A stretch of DNA of 64,000 nt from NCBI RefSeq assembly GCF_030161555.1, contig NZ_BSUK01000001.1, forward strand, positions 2,480,001 to 2,544,000. Reading direction: 5' to 3'. The translations under genes and the position numbers were made by a program. The notes under the pieces are model-generated. The model saw only the letters and a program-made list of their open reading frames with translations. It was not told where the DNA came from and searched no databases. Positions 1 to 8,880 of this stretch are shown piece after piece (position 1 is the stretch's first letter; each line of letters starts with the position of its first letter). Source of the stretch: Luteimicrobium album. GTDB taxonomy: Bacteria > Actinomycetota > Actinomycetes > Actinomycetales > Cellulomonadaceae.

Positions 1-2
1 GG

Positions 3-500
3 GCGATGTACGGGATCGACTACGTCGCGCTCCGCTACTTCAACGTCTACGGCCCCCGGATGGACGTCCACGGGCTCTACACCGAGGTGCTCGTCCGGTG
101 GATGGAGCGCATCGCCGACGGCAAGCCACCGCTCATCTTCGGCGACGGCGCGCAGACCATGGACTTCGTGTGCGTCCCCGACATCGCGCGGGCCAACGTC
201 CTGGCCGCGGCCTCCGACGTCGTGGAGGGTCACTACAACATCGCGAGCGGCACCGAGACTTCGCTGCTCGAGCTGGCCGAGGCGCTGCTCGCCGTCATGG
301 GCTCCGACCTGGGCGTCGAGCACGGTCCCGAACGTGCCGTCAACGGCGTGGTCCGGCGGCTCGCCGACACCAGCGCCGCCCGCCGCGACCTCGGCTTCGA
401 GTCGACGATCGGCCTCGAGGACGGCCTGCGCATGCTGGTCGACTGGTGGCGCCCGCTCCGCGCGGAGATCGCCGCCGGGCGGACGGCCGTGGGCTCGTGA
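3..500 (+). CDS. NAD-dependent epimerase/dehydratase, C-terminal part (5' end outside window)
   Basis: This is the C-terminal part of an extended short-chain dehydrogenase that acts on nucleotide sugars. The reading frame is already open at the window edge, so the Rossmann N-terminus and the YxxxK site lie upstream. Visible family features are the ALRYFNVYGPR segment, the DFVCVPDIARAN stretch that matches the RDFVYVDDVARA region of UDP-glucose 4-epimerase-like enzymes, and the YNIASGTETS substrate-domain segment. Its stop overlaps the next start by 4 bp (GTGA), so it opens a translationally coupled operon with two sugar aminotransferases. It probably prepares a nucleotide sugar for amination. 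The exact reaction cannot be told from this half. Confidence 0.85.
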   Translation, partial: AMYGIDYVALRYFNVYGPRMDVHGLYTEVLVRWMERIADGKPPLIFGDGAQTMDFVCVPDIARANVLAAASDVVEGHYNIASGTETSLLELAEALLAVMGSDLGVEHGPERAVNGVVRRLADTSAARRDLGFESTIGLEDGLRMLVDWWRPLRAEIAAGRTAVGS

Positions 501-1659
501 GCGCTCCGGAGGGACTCGACCCGGTCCACGTGATGAAGCCGTGGCTTGGTGCCGAGGAGGTCGCCGCCGTGACCGAGGCGATCGAGTCCGGCTGGATCGC
601 TCAGGGCCCGCGCGTGGCCGCGTTCGAGCGGGCGTTCGCCGAGACGGTCGGTGCGGCCGAGGCGGTCGCGGTCTCGAGCTGCACGACGGCGCTCCACCTC
701 GCGCTGGTCGTCGCCGGCGTCGAGCCCGGTGACGACGTCGTCGTGCCGTCCTTCTCCTTCATCGCGACGGCCAACGCTCCGACGTACGTCGGGGCCCGTC
801 CGGTGTTCGCGGACGTCGACCCCGCGACCGGGAACCTGACGGCGCAGACCTTGGCCGCCGCGCTGACACCCGCCACGACCGCGGTCATCGCGGTCGACCA
901 GGGCGGCGTCCCCGTCGACCTCGACCCGATCCGCGCCCTCTGCGACGAACGGGGGCTCGTCCTCGTGGAGGACGCCGCGTGCGGCGCCGGGTCCACCTAC
1001 CGTGGCCGGTCGGTGGGCGTGGACGCCGACGTCACGACCTGGTCGTTCCATCCGCGCAAGCTCCTGACGACGGGGGAGGGCGGCATGCTGACGACCTCCG
1101 ACCCCGAACGCGCGGCACGGGCGCGTCGCCTCCGCGAGCACGCGATGAGCGTCTCCGCGGCGGACCGTCACGCGAGCCTCGTGTCCCCCAGGAGGAGTAC
1201 GACGAGGTCGGCTTCAACTTCCGGATGACGGACCTCCAGGCAGCGATCGGGCTCGTGCAGCTCGGGAAGCTGGCCGCCATGGTCGAGCGCCGCCGCGAGC
1301 TCGCCGACCGGTATCGCGCCGAGCTCACCGGGATGCCCGGCATCAGGCTGGTCGCGGACCCCGCCTGGGGCACCTCGAACTTCCAGTCGCTCTGGCTCGA
1401 GGTCCTCCCCGAGTACCCGCTCGATCGGGAGCAGCTCCTGCAGGCGCTGGCCGAGGCGGGGATCTCCGCGCGCCGCGGCATCATGGCGGCCCACCGGGAG
1501 CCGGCCTATGCGGGCAGGGACACCAGGTCGGTGGCCCTCGACGTGACGGAACGCCTGACCGACGCGACGCTGATCCTCCCCGTGTACCACCAGATGACCG
1601 AGCAGGACCTGCTCCGCGTCGTCTCCGTGATCCGCGCCGCCGCCGAGCGGAGGTCGTGA
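497..1659 (+). CDS. DegT/DnrJ/EryC1 family sugar aminotransferase (one-base frameshift near 1175-1190)
   Basis: PLP-dependent aminotransferase that aminates keto-sugar nucleotides in glycan synthesis. From the GTG at 497 the protein shows the family start MKPWLGAEEV, the SSCTTALHLAL cofactor-phosphate region, VEDAACGAGS, and the SFHPRKLLTTGEGG motif whose lysine, about residue 188, would carry PLP. The frame then breaks near 1175-1190, close to a run of five C. The second frame continues with EEYDEVGFNFRMTDLQAAIG, the expected continuation, down to 1659. Restoring one base gives an ordinary protein of about 387 residues. Coupled by 4-bp overlaps to the epimerase upstream and a second aminotransferase downstream. 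The break is probably a sequence error. Confidence 0.85.
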
Positions 1660-2791
1660 CCGTGGGGTCCGACGTCACCGTCCCTTTCCTCGACCTGGCC
1701 GCCCAGTCCGCCGAGATCGCGGACGAGGTCCTGAGCGGCTGGCGCGACCAGCTCGACGGCGCGCAGTTCGTGGGCGGACCCCAGGTCGCCGGCTTCGAGG
1801 AGGAGTACGCCCGGTACGTGGGTGTCGAGCACTGCGTCGGGGTCGGGAACGGGACCGACGCCGTGGAGCTCGCGCTGCGTGCCGTCGGTGTAGGCCCCGG
1901 GGACGAGGTGATCCTTCCCGCGAACACCTTCGTGGCGACCGCGGAGGCCGTCTCGCGCGCCGGTGGTGTCCCCGTCCTCGTCGACTGCGACCCGCAGCAC
2001 CTCCTCATCGACCCCGACCAGGTCGCCTCCGCCGTCACGCCCCGGACCCGCGCGGTCGTGCCGGTCCACCTCTACGGCCAGACGGCGCCTGTCGAGGCGT
2101 TGCGCTCGATCGCGGAGGCTCACGGTCTGGCCGTCGTCGAGGACGCCGCCCAGTCCCAGGGGGCGTCGTCGTCGGCCGGGCGAGCGGGAGCGCTGGGAAC
2201 GGTCGCGGCGACCAGCTTCTACCCCGGCAAGAACCTCGGCGCGGGGGCGACGCCGGCGCGGTCCTGACCGACGACCCCGACGTCGCAGACCTCGTCCGGA
2301 GCACCGCTAACCACGGGAGCACGGTCAAGTACGTCCACGACCGGGTCGGGCTCAACTCGAGGCTCGACGCCGTCCAGGCGACCGTGCTGCGTGCGAAGCT
2401 GCGGCGCCTCGACGTCTGGAACGCGGCGCGGCGCGCGGCGGCCGACCGGTACGACGAGCTCCTGGCCGACGTGGCAGGTGTCCGCACACCCGTCCGGCGG
2501 GCGGGGAACACCGACGTCTGGCACCTGTACGTCGTGCAGGTCGAGGCGCGCGACCGGGTCCTGGCCGACCTGGGCGCCGCCGGGATAGGCGCCGCGATCC
2601 ACTATCCGACCCCGATCCACCTCACGGGGGCGTACGGGCACCTCGGGTACCGCGAGGGAGCCTTCCCGGTCGCCGAGGCGGCCGCGCGCCGGATCCTGTC
2701 GTTGCCGATGCACCCCCACCTGACCTCGGGTCAGCAGGACGTCGTGGTCGACGCACTGCGCCGCTCGGTCGCGGGTACCGGGGGCGCATGA
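1656..2791 (+). CDS. DegT/DnrJ/EryC1 family sugar aminotransferase, second copy (frameshift at 2243-2247)
   Basis: Second PLP-dependent sugar aminotransferase of the operon. Seen in sequence: VPFLDLAAQ at the N-terminus, VGVGNGTDAVELAL, VEDAAQSQGA, and the PLP-lysine region SFYPGKNLGA. Directly after that, in a run of five G at 2243-2247, the frame is lost. The other frame resumes with DAGAVLTDDPDVADLVRS and NHGSTVKYVHDRVG, as expected for this family, and ends at 2791. Adding one G repairs it to about 378 residues. It starts with GTG overlapping the previous stop (GTGA) and ends in an ATGA overlap with the GT8 gene. The pairing with a different aminotransferase suggests two amino positions, or two amino sugars, in the glycan. 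Confidence 0.85.
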
Positions 2792-3735
2792 TGGCCTCCG
2801 CCGCGGGCCGGATCGACGTCATGATGTGCGTCGACGACCGCTACGCCCTTCCGCTCGCCGTCACTCTGGCCTCGCTCGAGCAGTCCACGGCGGACGACGG
2901 CGAGGTCGTCGTCCACGTGTTTCACAGCGGGCTGTCGAGCGACGAGATGACGCGGGTGGCTGCCCCGCTGAAGAAGCTCGAGCTCCGCTGGTACCGCATC
3001 GACGCGGCGAGCGTCGACGGCGCCCACTACCCGCCGTGGATCTCGCCGGCGACGCTCTTCCGTCTGCACCTCGGCGAGCTGCTCCCGGCAGGGATCGGGC
3101 GGGTCCTCTACCTCGATGCCGACGTCGTGGTCCGCCGGCCCCTCGACGACGCCTTCGCCGCGCCCCTGGACGACGGGGCACTGCTGGCGGCCGTGCGCGA
3201 CGGTGGCTGCCCGTGGGCTGCTCGCAACCGGTTCCCGTGCTGGCAGGAGCTCGGGATGGAGCCCGACACCCCGTACTTCAACGCCGGCCTCCTCGTGATC
3301 GACGTCGAGCGATGGAAGTCCGAGCGCGTCGGGGAGCGGTGCCTCGAGATCCTCCGGACGACCCAGCCGTACTTCGCCGACCAGGACGCGCTGAACGCCG
3401 TCGTCGCCGGCCGGTGGCACGAGCTGCTGCGGCGCTGGAACCTCCAGACCGTCGACGTGCGAGGAGGCGAGGCGTGGGCGCTGTGGCCGGAGGAGACGTC
3501 CGCGGCCGTGGCCGACCCCGCGGTCGTCCACTACACCGAGAGCGACAAGCCGTGGCAGCCGCTGACCGGTCACCCGCTCAAGGACTACTGGATCGAGGCG
3601 GTCCGGTACACGGACTGGTCGGACTGGACGCCGCCTCCCGGCCGGAGCGGCTCACCCCTGGTCAACCGCGTGCTGTCCGCCGCTCGTCGACTGCGGGCGC
3701 AGCGGGACGCGAGGCTGAGCCGCCAGGAGTGGTGA
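2788..3735 (+). CDS. Glycosyltransferase family 8 protein
   Basis: Retaining GT-A glycosyltransferase of the LgtC/glycogenin type, 315 residues. The N-terminal IDVMMCVDDRYALPLAVTL is the nucleotide-binding start of GT8. The metal-binding DXD is in LYLDADVVV. PYFNAGLLVIDVERW and DQDALNAV are the usual mid-domain motifs, and HYTESDKPWQ is the C-terminal GT8 signature. It likely transfers a galactose- or glucose-type residue onto a lipid-linked acceptor at the cytoplasmic membrane. It is the last gene of the epimerase/aminotransferase operon, starting in an ATGA overlap. Its 3' end overlaps the convergent GT2 gene by 74 bp. The donor and acceptor are not identifiable from sequence. Confidence 0.88.
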   Translation: MMASAAGRIDVMMCVDDRYALPLAVTLASLEQSTADDGEVVVHVFHSGLSSDEMTRVAAPLKKLELRWYRIDAASVDGAHYPPWISPATLFRLHLGELLPAGIGRVLYLDADVVVRRPLDDAFAAPLDDGALLAAVRDGGCPWAARNRFPCWQELGMEPDTPYFNAGLLVIDVERWKSERVGERCLEILRTTQPYFADQDALNAVVAGRWHELLRRWNLQTVDVRGGEAWALWPEETSAAVADPAVVHYTESDKPWQPLTGHPLKDYWIEAVRYTDWSDWTPPPGRSGSPLVNRVLSAARRLRAQRDARLSRQEW

Positions 3736-4780
3736 CAGGCTGCCGGACGACGCGCCGGGCGCCGAGCCGCCAGCGGGCCCGGCCGAGCGTTCGTCGTACG
3801 CGCCACCGCGCTCCGGCCAGCTTCGGCGCGACCTTCGGCACGAGCCGGGGGCCGTGGCCCGGGCGGAAGGCGTCCGTCACCCGGCACATCACCAGGAAGC
3901 GCCGACGGGAGTCGATCTCGGTCGCCCAGGTCCGGTAGTGCTCGGAGCGGCCGTCCTCAGAAGTCCCCGACAGCACGAGCGACATCCAGAGGAAGTGGTG
4001 CGCGACCGCCCGCCGAGCGGCCCGTGCGTCCCACGCCGTCGGGCCCGTGTCGCTGGAGTCGAAGGCGCGCAGCCGTTCGGTCGCGTCGACGAGCGGCTCC
4101 CCGAAGTGCACCGCGCTCATGTTGTCGCCGTGCCGTCGGTAGTACGCCGCCACCGGCCCTGCGATGCGCGCGACGTCGGCGTGCTGCGCGCTCTCCAGCC
4201 AGTACTTGAGGTCACTGGTGTGCGGGAACTCCGCGCGGTACGGCCCGACGGCGTCCAGCACGTCGCGCCGGACGATCGCCTCCGGGCTGGAGATGGGGTT
4301 GTCCGCGGTACGCGCCACGATGCGCGCCCACCGGCGTCCCGGCCAGACGTACCAGCGTGGGGTGGCGTCCGGGCGCCTGGGCGGGACCTCGTCCTCGAAG
4401 AGCTCGACGTCGCCGTACACAAGCCCTACGGCGGGGTCGGCGTCGAAGAGCCGCTCGGCGCGCGCGAGGGCACCCGGAGCCAGGAGGTCGTCCGCGGAGA
4501 GGAGCACGAGGAACTCGCCGCGCGCTTCGGCCAGGCCGCGGTTGGCGGTGCCGATCAGACCCAGGTTGACCTCGTTGTGGAGCACCCGCACGCGACCGTC
4601 CTGCGCGGCGAGAGCGTCGGCGACCTCGCCGCTCGAGTCGGTCGACCTGTCCTCGACGACGACGATCTCGACCTCCACGTCCTGGTCGAGCACGCTCGCG
4701 ACGCAGGCGGGGAGGAAGTGGCCGTAGTTGTAGCAGGGCACCACGACCGAGAACCGCGGGTGAGCGGCAGGTTCATCCAC
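3662..4780 (-). CDS. Glycosyltransferase family 2 protein
   Basis: Inverting GT-A glycosyltransferase, about 372 residues, starting at GTG 4780 behind an AGGAGG-type ribosome site just upstream. Seen: FSVVVPCYNYGHFLPACVASVLDQ, the classical GT2 start, then the VVVEDRSTDSSGEV nucleotide-binding segment and LSADDLL as the DXD-equivalent. The C-terminal 150 residues are arginine-rich and diverge from the family core. It lies head to head with the acetyltransferase gene and converges on the GT8 gene. The role is transfer of one sugar in the surface glycan; the specificity is unknown. Confidence 0.85.
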   Translation of the reverse strand: MDEPAAHPRFSVVVPCYNYGHFLPACVASVLDQDVEVEIVVVEDRSTDSSGEVADALAAQDGRVRVLHNEVNLGLIGTANRGLAEARGEFLVLLSADDLLAPGALARAERLFDADPAVGLVYGDVELFEDEVPPRRPDATPRWYVWPGRRWARIVARTADNPISSPEAIVRRDVLDAVGPYRAEFPHTSDLKYWLESAQHADVARIAGPVAAYYRRHGDNMSAVHFGEPLVDATERLRAFDSSDTGPTAWDARAARRAVAHHFLWMSLVLSGTSEDGRSEHYRTWATEIDSRRRFLVMCRVTDAFRPGHGPRLVPKVAPKLAGARWRVRRTLGRARWRLGARRVVRQPVTTPGGSASRPAAPAVDERRTARG

Positions 4781-4877
4781 GAGCCAACCTCCTGTCGGTT
4801 CCTCGATACGCCAGACTAGTGAGCCGTGGACGGCACGCGGTCAGGAGCGGCGCGGTTTCACCCGTACGGAGGCAGCA

Positions 4878-5494
4878 GTGACGCGTATCGAGAGCACGGC
4901 GGACGTCGACCCGAGCGCGAGGCTGGGACGTGACGTGCGGGTCTGGCACTTGGCGCAGATCCGTGAGGACGCCGTCGTGGGGGAGGAGACCACGGTCGGC
5001 CGTGGCGCGTACATCGGCCCCGGTGTCACGGTCGGGGCGCGCTGCAAGCTGCAGAACTACGCGCTGGTCTACGAGCCGGCGGTCCTGGAGGACGGCGTGT
5101 TCGTCGGGCCGGAGGTCGTGCTGACGAACGATCTCTACCCACGCGCCGTGAACGTCGACGGGAGCCTCAAGTCCGGGGACGACTGGCAGGCCGTCGGTGT
5201 CCGCATCAGGACGGGAGCCGCGATCGGTGCGCGCTCCGTGTGCGTCGCGCCGGTGACCGTCGGCCGCTGGGCCACCGTGGCGGCGGGCAGCGTGGTAATC
5301 CGCGACGTGCCCGACTTTGCGCTCGTCGCCGGTACGCCCGCGCGGAGGATCGGCTGGGTGGGACGTGCCGGTCAGCCGCTCAAGCCGCTCGCGGACGGCG
5401 GATGGGCCTGCCCGGCGACCGGAGAGCGGTACGTGGAGAAGGGGCAGGACTCGAGCTCGTCCCGGAGGTCGAGGGCAGTCCGTGGACAGCGTGA
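4878..5494 (+). CDS. Left-handed beta-helix (hexapeptide) N-acetyltransferase for amino sugars (frameshift near 5441-5444)
   Basis: Acyltransferase of the WbpD/QdtC type that acetylates amino sugar nucleotides, the expected step after the DegT aminotransferases upstream. The chain is a row of hexapeptide repeats (VVGEETTVGRGAYIGPG and later turns), followed by FVGPEVVLTND, a segment typical of this family, and a short C-terminus with CPATGERYVEKG. In the sequence as given the frame runs on to 5708. Adding one G in the GGGG run at 5441-5444 instead ends the protein at the TGA 5492-5494, which overlaps the next gene start as GTGA, exactly like the other junctions here. A GGAGG ribosome site precedes GTG 4878. 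Confidence 0.82.
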
Positions 5495-6573
5495 CGAAGA
5501 ACCGGCAGGACGCGGGGGTGCTGGCCGCGATGGTCGAGCGTGCCTACGGCGCGGCCGCCGTGCCTCGGTCCGTCGGTGGCCCTTCTGGCTGGTGCACGGA
5601 GCTGGGCAACGGCTGGTTCAACGTCGCTTACAGGATCCGGCTGCGGGACGGCCGGGACGTCGCGCTGAAGATCGCGCCGCCCTCGGACGTCGAGGTGCTC
5701 ACGCATGAGCGGGACGCCATGGAGGTCGAGCTAGCGGCGATGGACGTCCTCAGGAGCCACGTGCCTGACCTGGTCCCCCGCATCGACCACGTCGACCGCA
5801 CGCACGACCTGGCGAATGCCACCTGGTTCTTCATGGAGTTCGTCGAGGGCAGCGACCTCGGGGTGCTGAGCTCGCGACTCTCCTTCGGGGAGCGGGAGCG
5901 GCAGCTCGAGAACGTCGGCCGGCTCAACCGCCGGCTGAACGACATCCCGGGGGAGTCCTTCGGGCGGATCGTCGAGGCCACGAGCGGGTCCTGGCGGACG
6001 GTTTTCGTGACGATGGTGGAGGACGTCCTGTCCGACGGCGAACGACGCGCCGTCGACCTCGGGCTCCCCTACGACGTGGTGCGTGCGACCGTGGCGCGGC
6101 ACGCCTCCGTCCTGGACGACGTGGTGACCCCGCGGTTCGTCGAGCGCGATCTCTGGGACTCGAACGTGATGGTCCGTGACGGTCGCATCGTCGCGCTGAT
6201 CGACCACGAGCGGGCGATGTACGCCGACCCTCTGATGGAGTACGGCTTCATCGGGTCGCAGCTCCCAGCGTTCGGGCACTCGTCCGCGTTCCTGCGCGGC
6301 TACGGGACGAGCTCGCTGAGCAAAGGAGAGGCGCTGCGCGTCCGGCTGTACGGCCTGCACCTCGCCGTGACGATGGCCGTCGAGCCAGCCTACCGGGGGC
6401 ACACGGACGCGCGACAGCACGAGTTCGCCGTCGGGCAGGTACGGGCCGCCGTGGATCTCCTGAACCGGGGAAGCCTCGCACGGTACGGCGCCGGGATCAC
6501 CGAGGCCGCGCGGCGGGCACGCACGCGCGCGGGCGGCGTCGCGCGACGTCTCGGGGCGACGGCCGACTCCTGA
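5491..6573 (+). CDS. APH/choline-kinase-fold phosphotransferase
   Basis: Kinase-like protein of the aminoglycoside phosphotransferase superfamily. Seen: GNGWFNVAYRIRLRDGR and VALKIAPP (the nucleotide loop and the ATP-contacting lysine), MEFVEGSDLGVL (hinge), VERDLWDSNVMV (catalytic loop) and IDHERAMYADP (metal-binding loop). The usual HGD of the catalytic loop reads ERD here, so the histidine and glycine are replaced while the aspartate and asparagine remain. Within a glycan locus it more likely phosphorylates a sugar or small alcohol than a drug. GTG 5491 is preferred because it forms a GTGA overlap with the repaired acetyltransferase; GTG 5482 is possible. It converges on the GT2 gene with no gap. 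Confidence 0.78.
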   Translation: MTKNRQDAGVLAAMVERAYGAAAVPRSVGGPSGWCTELGNGWFNVAYRIRLRDGRDVALKIAPPSDVEVLTHERDAMEVELAAMDVLRSHVPDLVPRIDHVDRTHDLANATWFFMEFVEGSDLGVLSSRLSFGERERQLENVGRLNRRLNDIPGESFGRIVEATSGSWRTVFVTMVEDVLSDGERRAVDLGLPYDVVRATVARHASVLDDVVTPRFVERDLWDSNVMVRDGRIVALIDHERAMYADPLMEYGFIGSQLPAFGHSSAFLRGYGTSSLSKGEALRVRLYGLHLAVTMAVEPAYRGHTDARQHEFAVGQVRAAVDLLNRGSLARYGAGITEAARRARTRAGGVARRLGATADS

Positions 6574-6574
6574 C

Positions 6575-7506
6575 TCAGCCGAGCGACACCGGGGGAAGGT
6601 GCTCGGGCGCCGGCACGCGCGGGATCGTCGGATCGTCCCGCCCGAACCGGTCGCCCACCCAGTGCCCCGCCCGCCACACCTGGTCGGCGAGGTCGGCCGG
6701 GCGGTGCACCCGCCGTGCCTTGTTCAGCGCTCGCCGGACGACGTGCTCCGTGGGCGGGGGTGCGTCGTCTGCCGCAGCAGGGGGCGCGGGCTCTCGTCGA
6801 ATGCGGCGATGACCTCTGCGTAGCGGGCCTTCAGCAGCTTGTCCCCGGCACCGTACGTGTATGCCTGCCGGTAGATGGCGCGAAGACCCTCTCTCTTCCT
6901 GACGTGGACGACGGCCTCGGTCTCGCGGACGAGCGCGTGACCCGCCAGCTGCACCCGCCAGGACAGGTCGGTGTCCTCGTTCGTCGACAGCCGCTCCTCG
7001 AATCCGCCCAGGGCCTCGAACACATCCCGTCGGATCCCGAAGTTGTTGGACGAGACGGCAAGCAGGTCGAGGAACGGCTTGCGGTACACGCCGTCAGGCA
7101 CCCAGCTCAGAGCGCCCCGGTGCCCGGCGTTCAGGCTGTCCCCCTCCAGCACGCCGGCGACGAGCGCCGCCTTGCCCAATCCCTCCCGCATCGCGCGCAG
7201 CCAGCCCGGCGCGACCACGTCGTCGGCGTCGCAGAACACGAGGAACGGTGCCGTCGTCCGCCGCGCGCCCTCGTTACGGGCTGCGCTGGGCCCGCGCCGC
7301 GCCGACGCGTCCAGCACGGTGAGGTGCTCGAGACGGTCCGCCCAGGAGCGCGCAACGTCGGCGGTCGCGTCGGTGGAGCCGTTGTCGCAGACCACGACCT
7401 GGAACGGGACACCGCAGTCCTGGGCGTGGAGCGCGGCGAGCTGGTCTCCGATGGTGGTCTCGGCGTCCCGGGCCGGGATGATGACGACGACGTCCGGCTC
7501 AGCCAT
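6575..7506 (-). CDS. Glycosyltransferase family 2 protein (frameshift at 6756-6760)
   Basis: GT-A glycosyltransferase starting at ATG 7506 with DVVVIIPARDAETTIGDQL, VVVCDNGSTDAT and the metal site FCDADDVVAPGW, then the ED motif in STNEDTDLSWRVQLAG. In the given sequence it stops early at 6724. Restoring one base in the five-G run at 6756-6760 extends it through a codon-biased tail (HVVRRALNKARRVHRPADL ... HLPPVSLG) to the TGA at 6575-6577, two bases from the stop of the convergent kinase gene. Its start overlaps the stop of the GT4 gene by 8 bp, so the two form a minus-strand pair. Confidence 0.82.
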
Positions 7507-8652
7507 CGAGCGCTCCCTGCAACGTCGCGAGCGCCAGGTCCCAGGACGCTTCGTGCGACTGCGCGTAGGCCGCGGCAGCGGCCTGGGCGCGGCTCAGCGC
7601 GGCGGGCGACTCCGCGAACCCTCGCAGCACTCCCGCGAGCTCGTCGACGTCCCCCGGGCGCACCAGGGTCGCTCCGGGCGCGGGGCCCGCGATCTCCGGG
7701 ATCCCGCCGATACGCGACGCGACCACGGCCGCACCCGACGCCGCACCCTCCAGCACCGTGAGCGGGCAGGGATCCGGCCACGTCGACGGCACCACGGTCA
7801 CGTCGGCCGCTCCCAGCCGCCGCGGTACGTCGGCTCGCGCTGTGAAGGGGACGAACCTGATCCGGTCCTCGGCGGGGGCCGCGACGCGTCGGAGGGACTT
7901 CTCGTAGGGGGTCAGCGGCGCGTTCGGGGCGAATCCGGCCCCACCGACGACGGTCAGCCGGATGTCGGGACGCCCGGTCCGGACCACGGCCTCGACGAGG
8001 ACGTGGACCCCTTCTCCGGAATCACCCTGCCGATGAAGGCCACGTCGACGACGCCGTCGTCGACCCGCTCCGGCGCGGCGAACTGGTCGGCGTCGACGCC
8101 GTTGCGAACCACGGTGACGCGACTCCTGAGCCGGGGCGGGAGACGCTCGCTCAGCGCGTCGGCGAGGTAGTCGCTCACCGCGACGATCGCCGTGGCGCCG
8201 TCGAGCGCGCGGCTCGCCTCACGGCTGGTGTAGGTGCCGAGCAACTGGTTGTGGGCGTACAGCGCCGAGGCGTGCCCGGCTGCGTGGAGCAGTGGGACCG
8301 ACTGGGGGAGGTTGTGGGCGAGGACGACCCCGTCGCCCTGCCCCGACGCCTCCACGGCCGGGCGGCTGCGCCGCCGCGCGGCGGGCCGGGTACCCAGAAC
8401 GGCGCCGCAGACGGGGTCCACGTACCGCATCGCCTTCCCGGCGAGCCGCCCCGGGACGTGGTCGTCGTACTCGACGATCCGCGCGTCGTCGTAGCGCTCC
8501 GCGTAAGTGCCACGGGCGACCACGACGACGGGGGAGGCCTCCCCGACCGGTGTCGCGCTGCTCAGGCCGTGGACGACCGTGGGCACGGCGCTGCCCGTCA
8601 ACGGTGAGTAGTGGTCGCCCGGCGTGATGAGGTGGGTCAGGCGCTGCGCCAT
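7499..8652 (-). CDS. Glycosyltransferase family 4 protein (frameshift at 8008-8011)
   Basis: GT-B retaining glycosyltransferase. The N-terminal half from ATG 8652 has AGHASALYAHNQLLGTYTS, an IVAVSDYLADAL segment, the NGVDADQF motif and the inter-domain FIGRVIPEKG. The C-terminal half in another frame has ADVTVVPSTWPDPCPLTVLE, with the EX7E-type nucleotide-sugar site, and ASRIGGIPEIAG. The two join as EKGVHVLVEAVVR when one G is added to the GGGG run (plus-strand CCCC 8008-8011). An AAAGGTGG ribosome site precedes ATG 8652. It forms an operon with the GT2 gene and diverges from the wzt promoter. Confidence 0.85.
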
Positions 8653-8775
8653 GCGTGTCCCCACCTTTCGCGGCCGTCCGGATCAGCGTCGATCGTATCG
8701 ACCGGCCATGCGGGTGAGATGGCTGGTGCCGGGGTGAAATGGCCGTGGCCGGGCCGTCGTCCGGGGAGTCTCCCC

Positions 8776-8781
8776 GATAAT
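8776..8781 (+). promoter_or_regulatory. -10 box GATAAT for the wzt transcript
   Basis: GATAAT ends exactly 6 bp before the GTG at 8788, the same geometry as at 13591, 15821, 21170, 27078, 29554, 32032, 32754 and 58812. Two direct GGGTGARAT copies (8712 and 8733, 21 bp apart) lie just upstream. This is the likely start of the exporter transcript; a leaderless GTG is implied. Confidence 0.5.
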
Positions 8782-8787
8782 GGCGAG

Positions 8788-8880
8788 GTGCCGAACCTGA
8801 CGAACCACGACCCCCGGCCTGCGGCCGCGGGCCTTCGGAGCGGCGCCCGCGCCCGCTCCCGGTTCCGAGGGCGCGCATGA
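8788..8880 (+). CDS. Possible 30-codon leaderless leader ORF upstream of wzt
   Basis: A GTG placed 6 bp after a -10 box opens 30 codons rich in alanine and arginine, with strong G/C third positions. It ends at TGA 8878-8880, overlapping the ATG of the next gene as ATGA. This could be a leader peptide that couples translation to the ABC ATPase. Alternatively it is the true N-terminus of the ATPase and the local sequence has lost two bases in the C run at 8811-8815. No family was recognised. Confidence 0.3.
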   Translation: MPNLTNHDPRPAAAGLRSGARARSRFRGRA

